DNA from: Sneathiella litorea
Lineage (GTDB): Bacteria; Pseudomonadota; Alphaproteobacteria; Sneathiellales; Sneathiellaceae
Direction of reading: 5' to 3'
Assembly: GCF_009882915.1 (NCBI RefSeq)
Contig: NZ_WTUW01000009.1
Coordinates: 682,001-746,000 of the forward strand
Length of the DNA stretch: 64,000 bases
Positions 27,303 to 35,330 of this stretch are shown piece after piece. Position numbers and translations under genes: made by a program. Below the pieces are notes generated by a model. It worked only from the letters and a program-made list of their open reading frames with translations, was not told the origin of the DNA and did no database searches. Position 1 is the first letter of the stretch. The number at the start of each line of letters is the position of its first letter.

Positions 27303-28292
27303 ATGAGTGTCCTGCTTACAGGCGGCGCAGGCTATATCGGCAGTCATATGGTTTATCAACTGCTGGATGAGGGCGAAAGCGTTGTCGTGCTGGATAATCT
27401 CTCGACGGGCTTTGATTGGGCTATTCCGCCGGCAGCCTTATTCGTAAAGGGAGATATAGCCGACGAAGCCTTGATTTCCAGAATAATCGAAAATCATAGA
27501 ATAGACGCCGTAATTCATTTTGCGGGCTCTTCTGTTGTTCCGGAATCTGTTCAAGATCCGCTTGGATACTATAAAAACAACACTTTGAAATCATGCTCCT
27601 TAATAGCGTCCGCAATAGAGGGTGGAGTAAAGCATTTCGTCTTCTCCTCTACTGCAGCGGTATATGGTATGCCTGACAATCATATAGCAACCGAAGAAAC
27701 CCCTCTGCAGCCGATCTCTCCCTATGGATCTTCAAAATTGATGATTGAAAGAATCCTTCAGGATGCATCCAATGCTCACGACTTCCGATATGTGGCTTTG
27801 CGTTACTTCAATGTCGCCGGGGCGGACCCTAATGGGCGAACAGGCCAATCCAATCTAAACGCAACCCATTTGATTAAAGTCGCTTGCCAAGCCAGTCTGG
27901 GCCTACGCTCACACATGGAGGTATACGGCTCCGATTATGATACCCCTGACGGGACCGGAGTGCGGGATTACATACATGTTTCAGATCTTGTTTCGGCGCA
28001 TTCCGCTACCCTACGCTATCTAAGAAATGGCAAACCAAGTGAAATATTAAACTGCGGATATGGCCACGGACACTCAGTGCTTGAAATAATAAATACTGTT
28101 AAGGAAATTTCAAACTGTGAGTTTGACGTAAAGTTTTCCGATCGGCGCACTGGTGATGCAGCGGCGTTGATTGCAGCAAACGCAAAAATACTTAAAACTC
28201 TAGATTGGCAACCTAAATTTGATGACCTTAGAGTCATAACCCAACACGCCTTGGATTGGGAAAAACATCTGAAAAAATCAGGCCTTACTTAA
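27303..28292 (+). CDS. galE: UDP-glucose 4-epimerase
   Basis: Cytoplasmic short-chain dehydrogenase-type epimerase interconverting UDP-glucose and UDP-galactose, 329 aa. The NAD site is at the extreme N-terminus (LLTGGAGYIGSHMVYQLLDEG). LDNLSTG and the active-site Ser/Tyr/Lys pattern (FSSTAAVYG ... ISPYGSSKLMIE) follow. RYFNVAGADPNGRTGQ and GTGVRDYIHVSDLVSAH are diagnostic GalE segments. It supplies UDP-galactose for the polysaccharide. It is divergent from the glycosyltransferase gene and convergent with the exported barrel protein gene. Confidence 0.93.
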   Translation: MSVLLTGGAGYIGSHMVYQLLDEGESVVVLDNLSTGFDWAIPPAALFVKGDIADEALISRIIENHRIDAVIHFAGSSVVPESVQDPLGYYKNNTLKSCSLIASAIEGGVKHFVFSSTAAVYGMPDNHIATEETPLQPISPYGSSKLMIERILQDASNAHDFRYVALRYFNVAGADPNGRTGQSNLNATHLIKVACQASLGLRSHMEVYGSDYDTPDGTGVRDYIHVSDLVSAHSATLRYLRNGKPSEILNCGYGHGHSVLEIINTVKEISNCEFDVKFSDRRTGDAAALIAANAKILKTLDWQPKFDDLRVITQHALDWEKHLKKSGLT

Positions 28293-28376
28293 AAGATATC
28301 AAACATACTTTTCGCGCTCTTACCAGCGCAGAATATACCATTGCAAACCGACAAAACCCTATAGCTCGGCGCAATA

Positions 28377-29417
28377 TCAGTCGGCAAACTGACGTGCCAG
28401 CTTCAGAATGTCAGGCCAGGGAGCCAGCGACGCGTCTCGAAGTGCTGCCTGCCCCCACCAGACTATCATTTCAACTCCATGTTGATTGGCCGCAGTAACC
28501 ATGTCTTCGAGTTCTTTGCTATTTGGCGGCCGGACGATTTTTCTAAGCGCTAATGGTACAGTCGATTTCAGAAATTCGAACTCATACATGTCAGAATATG
28601 CAAACCCCTGAAATACCATAAGTTTTCTTTTATCCGGCAAATTTTCTGACATCCATTGAAGGTACCCATCCACCGTATTTTCGGAGGCAACTATCTCTCC
28701 ATCACTCAATGGTGTTGCCAGTTTCGCTATTATACCGGGGATTGGATATACATCAAAACCGACAACATCGGCATACTGACTAAAGCTTACAACGTTATCG
28801 AGATATCTTGCTCGTTTTGTTGACGTCGAAAACTGCGCCATATCCATCACCAATGGTCCATGCACCATTAAAACTGGAATATCTGCACTTACTTCCTTTA
28901 CCTGTTGATACAGACGTTGCACATCGACCAGAGGTCGGCCATGATATGCCGCTTCATCGTAATTTGTCACAGCATATATATTGTCTCGCCCAACACAGGC
29001 AATCAGTTGTCTCAATGGATCGTTGCGATCGTTACGCAAAGGCAAAATAGACGCGTCCGGATACAAAAGCTCACCTGGGACTACAAGTTTGATATCTGCA
29101 TTGCGAAGCGCCTTGAATGATGCATCGTTTGATGAACAAGGCGCTAGAAAATCGGATTCAAAGCCAAATGATTTAGGTTCTGGTATTTCCTGATACTGAA
29201 AGGTAGGGAAAAACCCGACAATGTGATTAGAACGCATCAAATTAAATAGTGCCTCATAATTCCTATCAACTACGATGGAACGAGGTGCGCCCGCTATTAC
29301 AAAATCCATAGCTGGAGCTTGAGTGGCTGAGAACACAAAAAGCAAAATTGATGTTAAAATCTGTTTTACAGATAAACGGCCCAGCTGATTTATAGAACTA
29401 TATAGAAATCTAATCAC
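28377..29417 (-). CDS. Exported protein with glycosidase-like barrel, paralogue of the RTX protein's central domain
   Basis: 346 aa. A signal peptide (hydrophobic about residues 18-31, cleavage after APA-36) precedes one domain with beta/alpha-barrel rhythm. Blocks shared with the central region of the large RTX protein in this locus include YQEIPE-KS, NDPLRQLIACVGRDNI, TNYDEAAYHG (154-155 Asp-Glu), VGFDVYP (219-225), WMSENLPDKRKLMVFQGF and VWWGQAA. Glu155 and Asp222 are candidate catalytic acids by analogy with glycosidases, unproven. No named glycoside hydrolase family is recognised. Its start overlaps the stop of the XrtA-type deacetylase, so it is made with it. A polysaccharide-trimming or modifying role in the periplasm is inferred. 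Confidence 0.8.
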   Translation of the reverse strand: MIRFLYSSINQLGRLSVKQILTSILLFVFSATQAPAMDFVIAGAPRSIVVDRNYEALFNLMRSNHIVGFFPTFQYQEIPEPKSFGFESDFLAPCSSNDASFKALRNADIKLVVPGELLYPDASILPLRNDRNDPLRQLIACVGRDNIYAVTNYDEAAYHGRPLVDVQRLYQQVKEVSADIPVLMVHGPLVMDMAQFSTSTKRARYLDNVVSFSQYADVVGFDVYPIPGIIAKLATPLSDGEIVASENTVDGYLQWMSENLPDKRKLMVFQGFAYSDMYEFEFLKSTVPLALRKIVRPPNSKELEDMVTAANQHGVEMIVWWGQAALRDASLAPWPDILKLARQFAD

Positions 29418-30346
29418 TTCTCTCTCATTCTATCCGAAACAGCATTATTTGAAGTTACATTGATGACGTCCTCAAATACATCCTTCATTCGTCCCCATGA
29501 AAAATCACTGAGCGCTCGAGCCAGTTTCTTCTCCATTCGACCGAGGTTTCCATAATGACGCCAGCGAGTTTTCAGATTCACCTTCGCTACCGGTTGTGAT
29601 GGGTCGATTTCCCATGGATGGCAATAAAATATGAGCGGTTTAGCTCCTTTACTATTCACTGCTTTACCAAGGCTATTTTTAAATATCGAATAAGGCAACA
29701 AGCGAAACGATCCCCCGCCTGTTGGAAACTGCCGGTTAAAAACAGGAACGGTAGTAACAGGAATCTCGACTAGATTTCCACGTGCCGGAATGAATGGAGA
29801 TGCGGGTATCGCAATATCCGAACGATCAAAACGTCCATTACACAAACTCGAACTATATTTATATCCAACCTCCTCCAGCACATCATATGCCCACCAATTT
29901 GCAGGCCCTATAGAGAAGCTTGCCGCTCTATAGCCCATTACCTCAATTCCTATGGTGTCTTCCAGGATAGACTTGGCTGTTGATATGTCTGCATGAAAAA
30001 CCTTTGGCTCTTGATCATACGCCCGATGGTGATCCAGGCCATGACTGGCCACCTCATGGCCACGCTGGACCATTTCGCGAATAAGACTGGGAAACCGCTC
30101 AGCAACCGTGCCTAGCACGAAGAAGGTGCTCTTAATTTTGAATTCGTCGAACATATCCAGCAAACGATTGGTAGAACGCTCAGCTCGTCCTTCTAACGAG
30201 TTCCAAATGTCTCTGGGAAATTGTTGTTCCAAAGAGTGAGCATGATAATATTCTTCAACATCAACACTCATCACATTGATAATACGATTATTATCATCTC
30301 GTCTTGTCAAATATTGTGGTTCCCGATATTTGCTTGCTTGAACCAT
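29414..30346 (-). CDS. Polysaccharide deacetylase, XrtA/PEP-CTERM-locus type (DUF3473)
   Basis: 310 aa. NodB-type deacetylase with MSVDVEEYYHAHSLE at the catalytic Asp position, TFFVLGTVAERFPSL, GHEVASHGLDHHRAYD (metal His pair) and GYRAASFSIGPANWWAYDVLEEVGYKYSSSL. The C-terminal part (TGGGSFRLLPY ... FYCHPWEIDP) is DUF3473, which marks the subfamily found beside exosortase XrtA/PEP-CTERM polysaccharide clusters. No exosortase gene is present in the window. The enzyme has no signal peptide and likely acts in the cytoplasm or at the membrane on a precursor. It is coupled by a 4-base overlap to the exported barrel gene downstream. Confidence 0.9.
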   Translation of the reverse strand: MVQASKYREPQYLTRRDDNNRIINVMSVDVEEYYHAHSLEQQFPRDIWNSLEGRAERSTNRLLDMFDEFKIKSTFFVLGTVAERFPSLIREMVQRGHEVASHGLDHHRAYDQEPKVFHADISTAKSILEDTIGIEVMGYRAASFSIGPANWWAYDVLEEVGYKYSSSLCNGRFDRSDIAIPASPFIPARGNLVEIPVTTVPVFNRQFPTGGGSFRLLPYSIFKNSLGKAVNSKGAKPLIFYCHPWEIDPSQPVAKVNLKTRWRHYGNLGRMEKKLARALSDFSWGRMKDVFEDVINVTSNNAVSDRMREK

Positions 30347-30405
30347 CCCTCACCCATGTCTTAGAGGCCAATCATCTACATTCCAAGGATTTCTTTTACT
30401 TGTTT

Positions 30406-31650
30406 CTAATCGTTATATAATTGCACTGTATCTGATCGAGAGGATTTTCGAATAACGATCAATGTGTCGCCGGGCAGAACCGGCGTATTAAAGTTAATCT
30501 CCTCATCCAGCAATATGCCATCACGGTAAATCGAGAAATCATATCCGATATTATCTGGCTCACTTGAACGCAACTGCCCATCATCTGTGTTATCCACAAT
30601 GGCAATTTCCCCATCAATGGACGCTTCAAGAATTGCGATTTGCTCATTCAAACTGCGAATATCTTGTGCAATTTGTGCTTTATGCCCAAAGGTTAAGTCT
30701 ATTAACTTTTCTTCCGACAAACTGAGAGCGACTTGAGATTGCCGTAACAAACTCATTGTATCCAAAACTCGCCCCCTTATCTCTAATTGTTCTCGAATAA
30801 GTCTGTTTAACCTCTCAATAGGAACGAGACCTTTTATTCTTAACTCTCGTACCTCTGTAATTTCCTTTTGGATATGTTCGCTAAGGGTGTCCTGAGAAGC
30901 ACTCCTTTTCTTATAACTCTCAACTTCCAGTTTACCAGCCGAAATTGTGGCATTGACCTGTGCCACCTGGGCTTCATAGGCATCTCTTCGCTTCGCGAAC
31001 AGTTCACGCTCCTCTATGAGCATCTTTTCAAGGTCAGGAAAATTAGCAAGCATTTCACTGCGAGCCTCGAAATTGAACGTTTCTTCGCCGGCTTCCTCTG
31101 CCAGTAGTCTTGCCAAACGAACCCGGGCAGATGCCAGAGAAACAATATTATTCCTAAGTGCCTGCTTCGCCCTTATATTGGATAATTGTCTTGTTAGTGG
31201 GTCACCGTCCTGGTTGTTACGCCTGAAACCCTTCGCAAGAGACACCGCTTTCAATACATTTAATTTAGAAATAAACGGGTATTGTCCCGCTTCAACAACT
31301 TCGCCAAGTACGAAAAAGGGACGATACTCAAGAATTTGTATAGCTAGTGATGGCTGCACTATCGTGTTAGCGATAAGTTCTCGGACAGAATTTTCCAGTT
31401 CACGGAGTGTTTTCCCGCGCGCCATCACAATACCGACACCCGGAAGGGATATGGTACCGTCAATTCCAACTTTAACGTCACCCGACATATCACTGCGTTC
31501 AAGCAAATTGATGTCTAACACATCCCCAGAATCCAGACGATATTCCTCCGCCATAAGCGGCCCAGAGATTAATGCCGTGAAAATCAATACGAAAAGTAAG
31601 AGTATTTTACTACCCAAGAAACGCGTTTTATATGTCAACTCGCCGACCAT
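30406..31650 (-). CDS. Polysaccharide export protein (OPX), ExoF-like with long coiled coil
   Basis: 414 aa. A signal peptide (about 1-34, cleavage after LMA) without a lipobox Cys precedes the Poly_export domain (YRLDSGDVLDINLLERSDMSG ... DGTISLPGVGIVMARGKTLRELE) and an SLBB domain (FFVLGEVVEAGQYPFISKLNVLKAV). A long charged helical hairpin (about 190-345) follows, then a second SLBB-like end (DFSIYRDGILLDEEINFNTPVLPGDTLIVI). This layout and length match ExoF of the rhizobial succinoglycan locus rather than short Wza lipoproteins. It presumably links the chain-length protein to an outer-membrane exit. Start has GGGAAG upstream. Confidence 0.88.
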   Translation of the reverse strand: MVGELTYKTRFLGSKILLLFVLIFTALISGPLMAEEYRLDSGDVLDINLLERSDMSGDVKVGIDGTISLPGVGIVMARGKTLRELENSVRELIANTIVQPSLAIQILEYRPFFVLGEVVEAGQYPFISKLNVLKAVSLAKGFRRNNQDGDPLTRQLSNIRAKQALRNNIVSLASARVRLARLLAEEAGEETFNFEARSEMLANFPDLEKMLIEERELFAKRRDAYEAQVAQVNATISAGKLEVESYKKRSASQDTLSEHIQKEITEVRELRIKGLVPIERLNRLIREQLEIRGRVLDTMSLLRQSQVALSLSEEKLIDLTFGHKAQIAQDIRSLNEQIAILEASIDGEIAIVDNTDDGQLRSSEPDNIGYDFSIYRDGILLDEEINFNTPVLPGDTLIVIRKSSRSDTVQLYND

Positions 31651-31943
31651 TTACTTCCCAAGACTAGCGATAATATTGAGGTTTAGCCAAGGCCAAACCG
31701 TAACACCCGATTATCGCTCCCGCAACTTAATAAAGAACCGAAATACTTTAATCATTTGTAGGTAGTAAACAGTTTATTTTTGGTCTTGCTCACTCCGGGA
31801 AAGAAGCAACCTCTCGGATTTTTTTAAAAATCTTTTAAGGATAATAACTATACTTGTAAGCTCAGGTTTGAGCTTTGATTAGCTTTTTTGCAGCTTGGTA
31901 ATTTAACAGTCATAGGCTCTGCAAGCAATCAAGATGGCGAACA

Positions 31944-34625
31944 TCAGCCAAACATAATATCGATATCTTCCCGTAAACTATCAGTTACACCGAGCAGGAT
32001 AATACTATCATCCCCATAAGTTATTTGAGTGTGATCAAGAGTTCCGGAAATCGTCAAATCTGAAAAACTAATCTCTCCTTGAAACTGGAGATGATCCTGT
32101 CTTACATCAAAATCCACTATGTAATCAGTTCCGTCACCAGCGGCAAAAACGAAGGTGTCTCTACCCTCACCGCCCATAAGCGCATCATCGCCTAGATTTC
32201 CGGATAGTCTATCGTCACCAGCATCACCAAGAAGTTCATCCTGTCCATCCCCTCCCGCAATAATGTCGTCCCCATCACCGCCAGCAAGGTAATCATTGCC
32301 GCCATCACCGTAGAGTTCGTCGTTGCCAGCCTCGCCTACCATCGCGTCCTTACCCGAACCGCCTGAAATTGTATCATTGCCAGAACCACCGTAAATAACA
32401 TCTGCACCATCGCCAGCGAAAATCAGGTCATCCCCGCCAAAACCACCAATCAGGTCATCGCCTTCATATGCGCGAATTTCATCAGCACCCTCTCCCCCAA
32501 CCAAATAATCAGAGGAAGACGTACCCGACATAACATCCGCTACGTCGTTCAACTGCAGTGTTAGTTGTGTTTTACTCTCAGATCCATCCGCTGACCGAGC
32601 TGTCGCAGTAAATGAGATCGAACTCTCGACTTCAAAATCTAGAAATGCATCTTCTGCAACTCTAACAATGCCGAGTTCATCTACGAAAAACCGGTCATCG
32701 TCCAGGACGTAAGTAACAGCATCTATCGCATCACTATCCTGAACAGCCAATTGAATTCCCGTCGGCGATCCTTCTCCCGCATTTTCATTTACGATATCTG
32801 GGCTGCTATCTATGTCAATCAACTCCCCAAGCTGCGGGTAAGCTGTCCCTTTCATGGCCATTTCTGAGACCGTCAGAACTCCTTGCCATGTTGAAGCAGA
32901 TTGAGCGGCTTGAAAACTCGGACCAAACCAGAAAACAGAATCAACACCCGACACAGCCTCTAACATGGCGTACATTTCAAATTCTGTCGGTTCACGGGAC
33001 ATCGCCCGTTCTTCGGCAGAAAAAGTTCCAAGCTTTTCGGTCGAGTATAGGTCAGCTATTTCAAAGGCTTGAAGGACCATTACATGCTCTTTGTCCGCGA
33101 GGTTAATGTCAAGCCAGCTGACATAGTCCTTAAGAGCTTCAGCCGGCTCAAGAATCTGCCCGCCACTATGTGGAGATTTCGCGCCAGAATGAGCGCCAAC
33201 AGGATAAACATCAAACCCTACTGTATCTGCCCACTCCGCATGGTCCAGGACAGATTGAAGATAAGCGGACTGATCTGCTTCTTCACCGACAGGTGCATGG
33301 ATCTGTTGAACATTTAGAGTAGAATCTATTGATTTGACATGTTCGTAAACAGCTTGTGAAAAGGCGGGATCCAAACCATTGTATACGGGCTCATCATAAT
33401 TAATCACGCTGTGAATAATATCGCGCCCGCCCATGGCAATGATTGCCATTAGAGGGTCTGCGTCGGCACTTGGAATTTCTGTGCCTACCGGATACATAAT
33501 ATCTGCGCTAAAAGCGATTTTGATACCGTACTGTCGGGCCAGATCATAAAGCTCGGTAGTAGCTGACCCGAAAGGTGGCGGAAAAAAGTCTGCTTCCAAA
33601 TGCAAGCTCTTTATCTCGGGTATTTCTTGATAAATTGTAAGCGGTAGAAATGCGTTTATTCCTGCATCCGACAATGTTTTGAAAATCAGTTCATAGTCTC
33701 GTGACAAAGCTAAATCGATGGGCACGCCGGCTGTACCCATTTCCATTTTTACTTGTTCGTCCGCCGCCAGAAAAGCGCCTGCGTTTACGTCCGTGTCTTC
33801 CTCATTCATGATATTATCCGCAGCGAGATAGCCGTCTTCTCCAACAGCTCCAACGGATATGCCTGCTATTTCCACATCATCATTTGAATTCTCGAAAGGT
33901 AGCTTTTCGTCTTCCATAGGCAGGGTTGCATCTGCTTCCTTTTGAGTTGGAGCATCGTCAATCACTGTATTTCCGATCGTTGGTGGATTACTATTTTCCG
34001 CATCCGGATCTTCAATAGTCCCAACAACAACAGGTTCTGGACTGTCCTTTAGTGAAGTAAAGGTTTCACGAAGATCGCTTTCGGAAACTAGGGTCATGCG
34101 ATCAAACAGCGATTGAGAACCGTCGATTTCCAGGGCTTCGTCCGCTATTGTTACAGAAGCCACCTGACCGTCCAATTCAAACCGTCCGTTACGCCACCCC
34201 CCTGCCTTGACATCACTGTAAATGGAAGATGTCAACGCGACATGCTCACCAGAGCCGGAAAAGACAACCGCTCCATCAAGCCATATAATTAAACTTCCGA
34301 CTTCAGCATCCAGAACAACCTGGACGTCATGCCAGCCCGCCTCATTAAATATATTTTGAATTGTTGTCGTATGTAATGTCCCGTCATCTTCACGCAGAGA
34401 GATTTTCAGATCATCATTTTTTACATGGATACCGTATTGCCGGGGATTCCAAAGCACTGATTGAAGATCGCCTGTAAGGCTATTTAACTCAAAGGTCGAA
34501 CTAAGCGTAAAACTATTAACGGGAAAGAGCGTATTTTCCCGACCCAAATTTACTACACCTACCCCCAAATCCTTTGCGTATTGCTCAAGCAATTCCTTTT
34601 CTGCATCAGAAACCTCGGAGCTCAT
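31944..34625 (-). CDS. Giant RTX protein: LamG-like, glycosidase-like barrel, cadherin-like and RTX repeats
   Basis: 893 aa from the ATG with AGGAGA seven bases upstream; there is no Sec signal, as expected for type I secretion. Order: LamG/concanavalin-like region (about 30-190, with WHDVQVVLDAEVGSLIIWLDG); acidic linker; barrel (about 300-600) homologous to the signal-peptide protein at 28.4 kb (NYDEPVYNG, VGFDVYPVG, VMVLQAFEIADLY); cadherin-like module (about 607-698); 13 consecutive calcium-binding nonapeptides GGxGxDxLx (710-826); and a C-terminal hydrophobic/acidic secretion end. It may bind and cleave or remodel the exopolysaccharide outside the cell. No type I secretion genes are adjacent. 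Confidence 0.88.
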   Translation of the reverse strand: MSSEVSDAEKELLEQYAKDLGVGVVNLGRENTLFPVNSFTLSSTFELNSLTGDLQSVLWNPRQYGIHVKNDDLKISLREDDGTLHTTTIQNIFNEAGWHDVQVVLDAEVGSLIIWLDGAVVFSGSGEHVALTSSIYSDVKAGGWRNGRFELDGQVASVTIADEALEIDGSQSLFDRMTLVSESDLRETFTSLKDSPEPVVVGTIEDPDAENSNPPTIGNTVIDDAPTQKEADATLPMEDEKLPFENSNDDVEIAGISVGAVGEDGYLAADNIMNEEDTDVNAGAFLAADEQVKMEMGTAGVPIDLALSRDYELIFKTLSDAGINAFLPLTIYQEIPEIKSLHLEADFFPPPFGSATTELYDLARQYGIKIAFSADIMYPVGTEIPSADADPLMAIIAMGGRDIIHSVINYDEPVYNGLDPAFSQAVYEHVKSIDSTLNVQQIHAPVGEEADQSAYLQSVLDHAEWADTVGFDVYPVGAHSGAKSPHSGGQILEPAEALKDYVSWLDINLADKEHVMVLQAFEIADLYSTEKLGTFSAEERAMSREPTEFEMYAMLEAVSGVDSVFWFGPSFQAAQSASTWQGVLTVSEMAMKGTAYPQLGELIDIDSSPDIVNENAGEGSPTGIQLAVQDSDAIDAVTYVLDDDRFFVDELGIVRVAEDAFLDFEVESSISFTATARSADGSESKTQLTLQLNDVADVMSGTSSSDYLVGGEGADEIRAYEGDDLIGGFGGDDLIFAGDGADVIYGGSGNDTISGGSGKDAMVGEAGNDELYGDGGNDYLAGGDGDDIIAGGDGQDELLGDAGDDRLSGNLGDDALMGGEGRDTFVFAAGDGTDYIVDFDVRQDHLQFQGEISFSDLTISGTLDHTQITYGDDSIILLGVTDSLREDIDIMFG

Positions 34626-35126
34626 AAATATTTCTCCTGAATGTGGCGCTATTACCGTGAGCACCTAAAAAATTCGTTAAATCAATTTCATAGATTAGTA
34701 TACAATGAATTAGTAAAGTAAATATTATCGAATTAAGGCATTTTTATGGATAAGTTATATTGATAAAATTTTAAATATTTTTTATACAACTTAATTACTA
34801 ATTTTTTTATATAAATACTAAGTATTACTTACTTATTATTTTTACTTATATTTCATACGAAGAGGAACATTATATCCAGAGACCCCACATAAAGGTTGGA
34901 TTCTACTATTGAACCTTGTCAGGGAAGAACGGCTCGGCTACCCTATTTTATCTTCCAACTAAACCTATTAACTGGACACCGAAACAGGACGGCAGTGACG
35001 AATGCCGACTTGCAGCTTAATTGCTCTCAAGTGAGCGTCTCTGTTCTGATTGAATATCGCCAAAATTCGCTGAATTGCGGGTTCATGGGCGAACCTGGAC
35101 TAGATCCAGGTTCGCCTCAAGAATAG
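34626..35126. other. AT-rich upstream region of the RTX gene, no gene seen
   Basis: About 500 bases. From 34670 to 34860 it is almost pure A/T with long T tracts and TA steps, probably a curved, silencer-binding promoter region for the leftward RTX gene. From 34895 to 35126 base composition returns to normal and a 76-codon plus-strand ORF has no family features. TGGGCGAACCTGGAC/TCCAGGTTCGCC near 35088-35115 is an imperfect inverted repeat just downstream of the tRNA and may form its terminator. Confidence 0.4.
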
Positions 35127-35203
35127 TGGTGGGCCCGGTAGGACTTGAACCTACGACCAGTCCGTTATGAGCGGACGGCTCTAACCAGCTGAGCTACAGG
35201 CCC
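35127..35203 (-). tRNA. tRNA-Ile2 with CAU anticodon (lysidine-modified)
   Basis: 77 nt including an encoded CCA. The acceptor stem GGGCCTG pairs with CGGGCCC; D arm AGCTCAGCTGGTTAGAGC; the anticodon loop CTCATAA puts CAT at 35167-35169; the T arm has GTTCAAGTC. The 5' GGGCCTGTAGCTCAG and GTCCGC-loop-GCGGAC stem are those of alphaproteobacterial tRNA-Ile(CAU), which TilS converts to read AUA. Elongator or initiator tRNA-Met would be the alternative; the initiator is excluded by the paired first base. Confidence 0.9.
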
Positions 35204-35251
35204 TAATTTTTTATCATGCGACAGACAACGCCAGTAGCATGTATCCGAGAC

Positions 35252-35280
35252 TATTTAGCCTGTTCGGAATGAGGACGCAA
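35252..35280 (-). promoter_or_regulatory. Sigma-70-type promoter of tRNA-Ile2
   Basis: On the minus strand TTGCGT and TAAATA are separated by 17 bases, and the tRNA 5' end lies about 50 bases further on. It sits in the gap after the rpoD stop, so the tRNA can be transcribed on its own as well as by read-through from rpoD. Confidence 0.5.
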
Positions 35281-35330
35281 TTGGCGAATTGACGTAATCA
35301 CCAATTTTATCATCCTCCTTATCTAGGTCA

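Noticed and set aside
32170-32520. DNA direct repeat array resembling a CRISPR
   Set aside because: The periodicity is 27 bases and in frame: it encodes the calcium-binding nonapeptides of the RTX protein.
35127-35203. Initiator or elongator tRNA-Met
   Set aside because: The anticodon is CAT, but the first acceptor pair is G-C (not the initiator mismatch) and arm sequences fit tRNA-Ile(CAU) better than elongator tRNA-Met.
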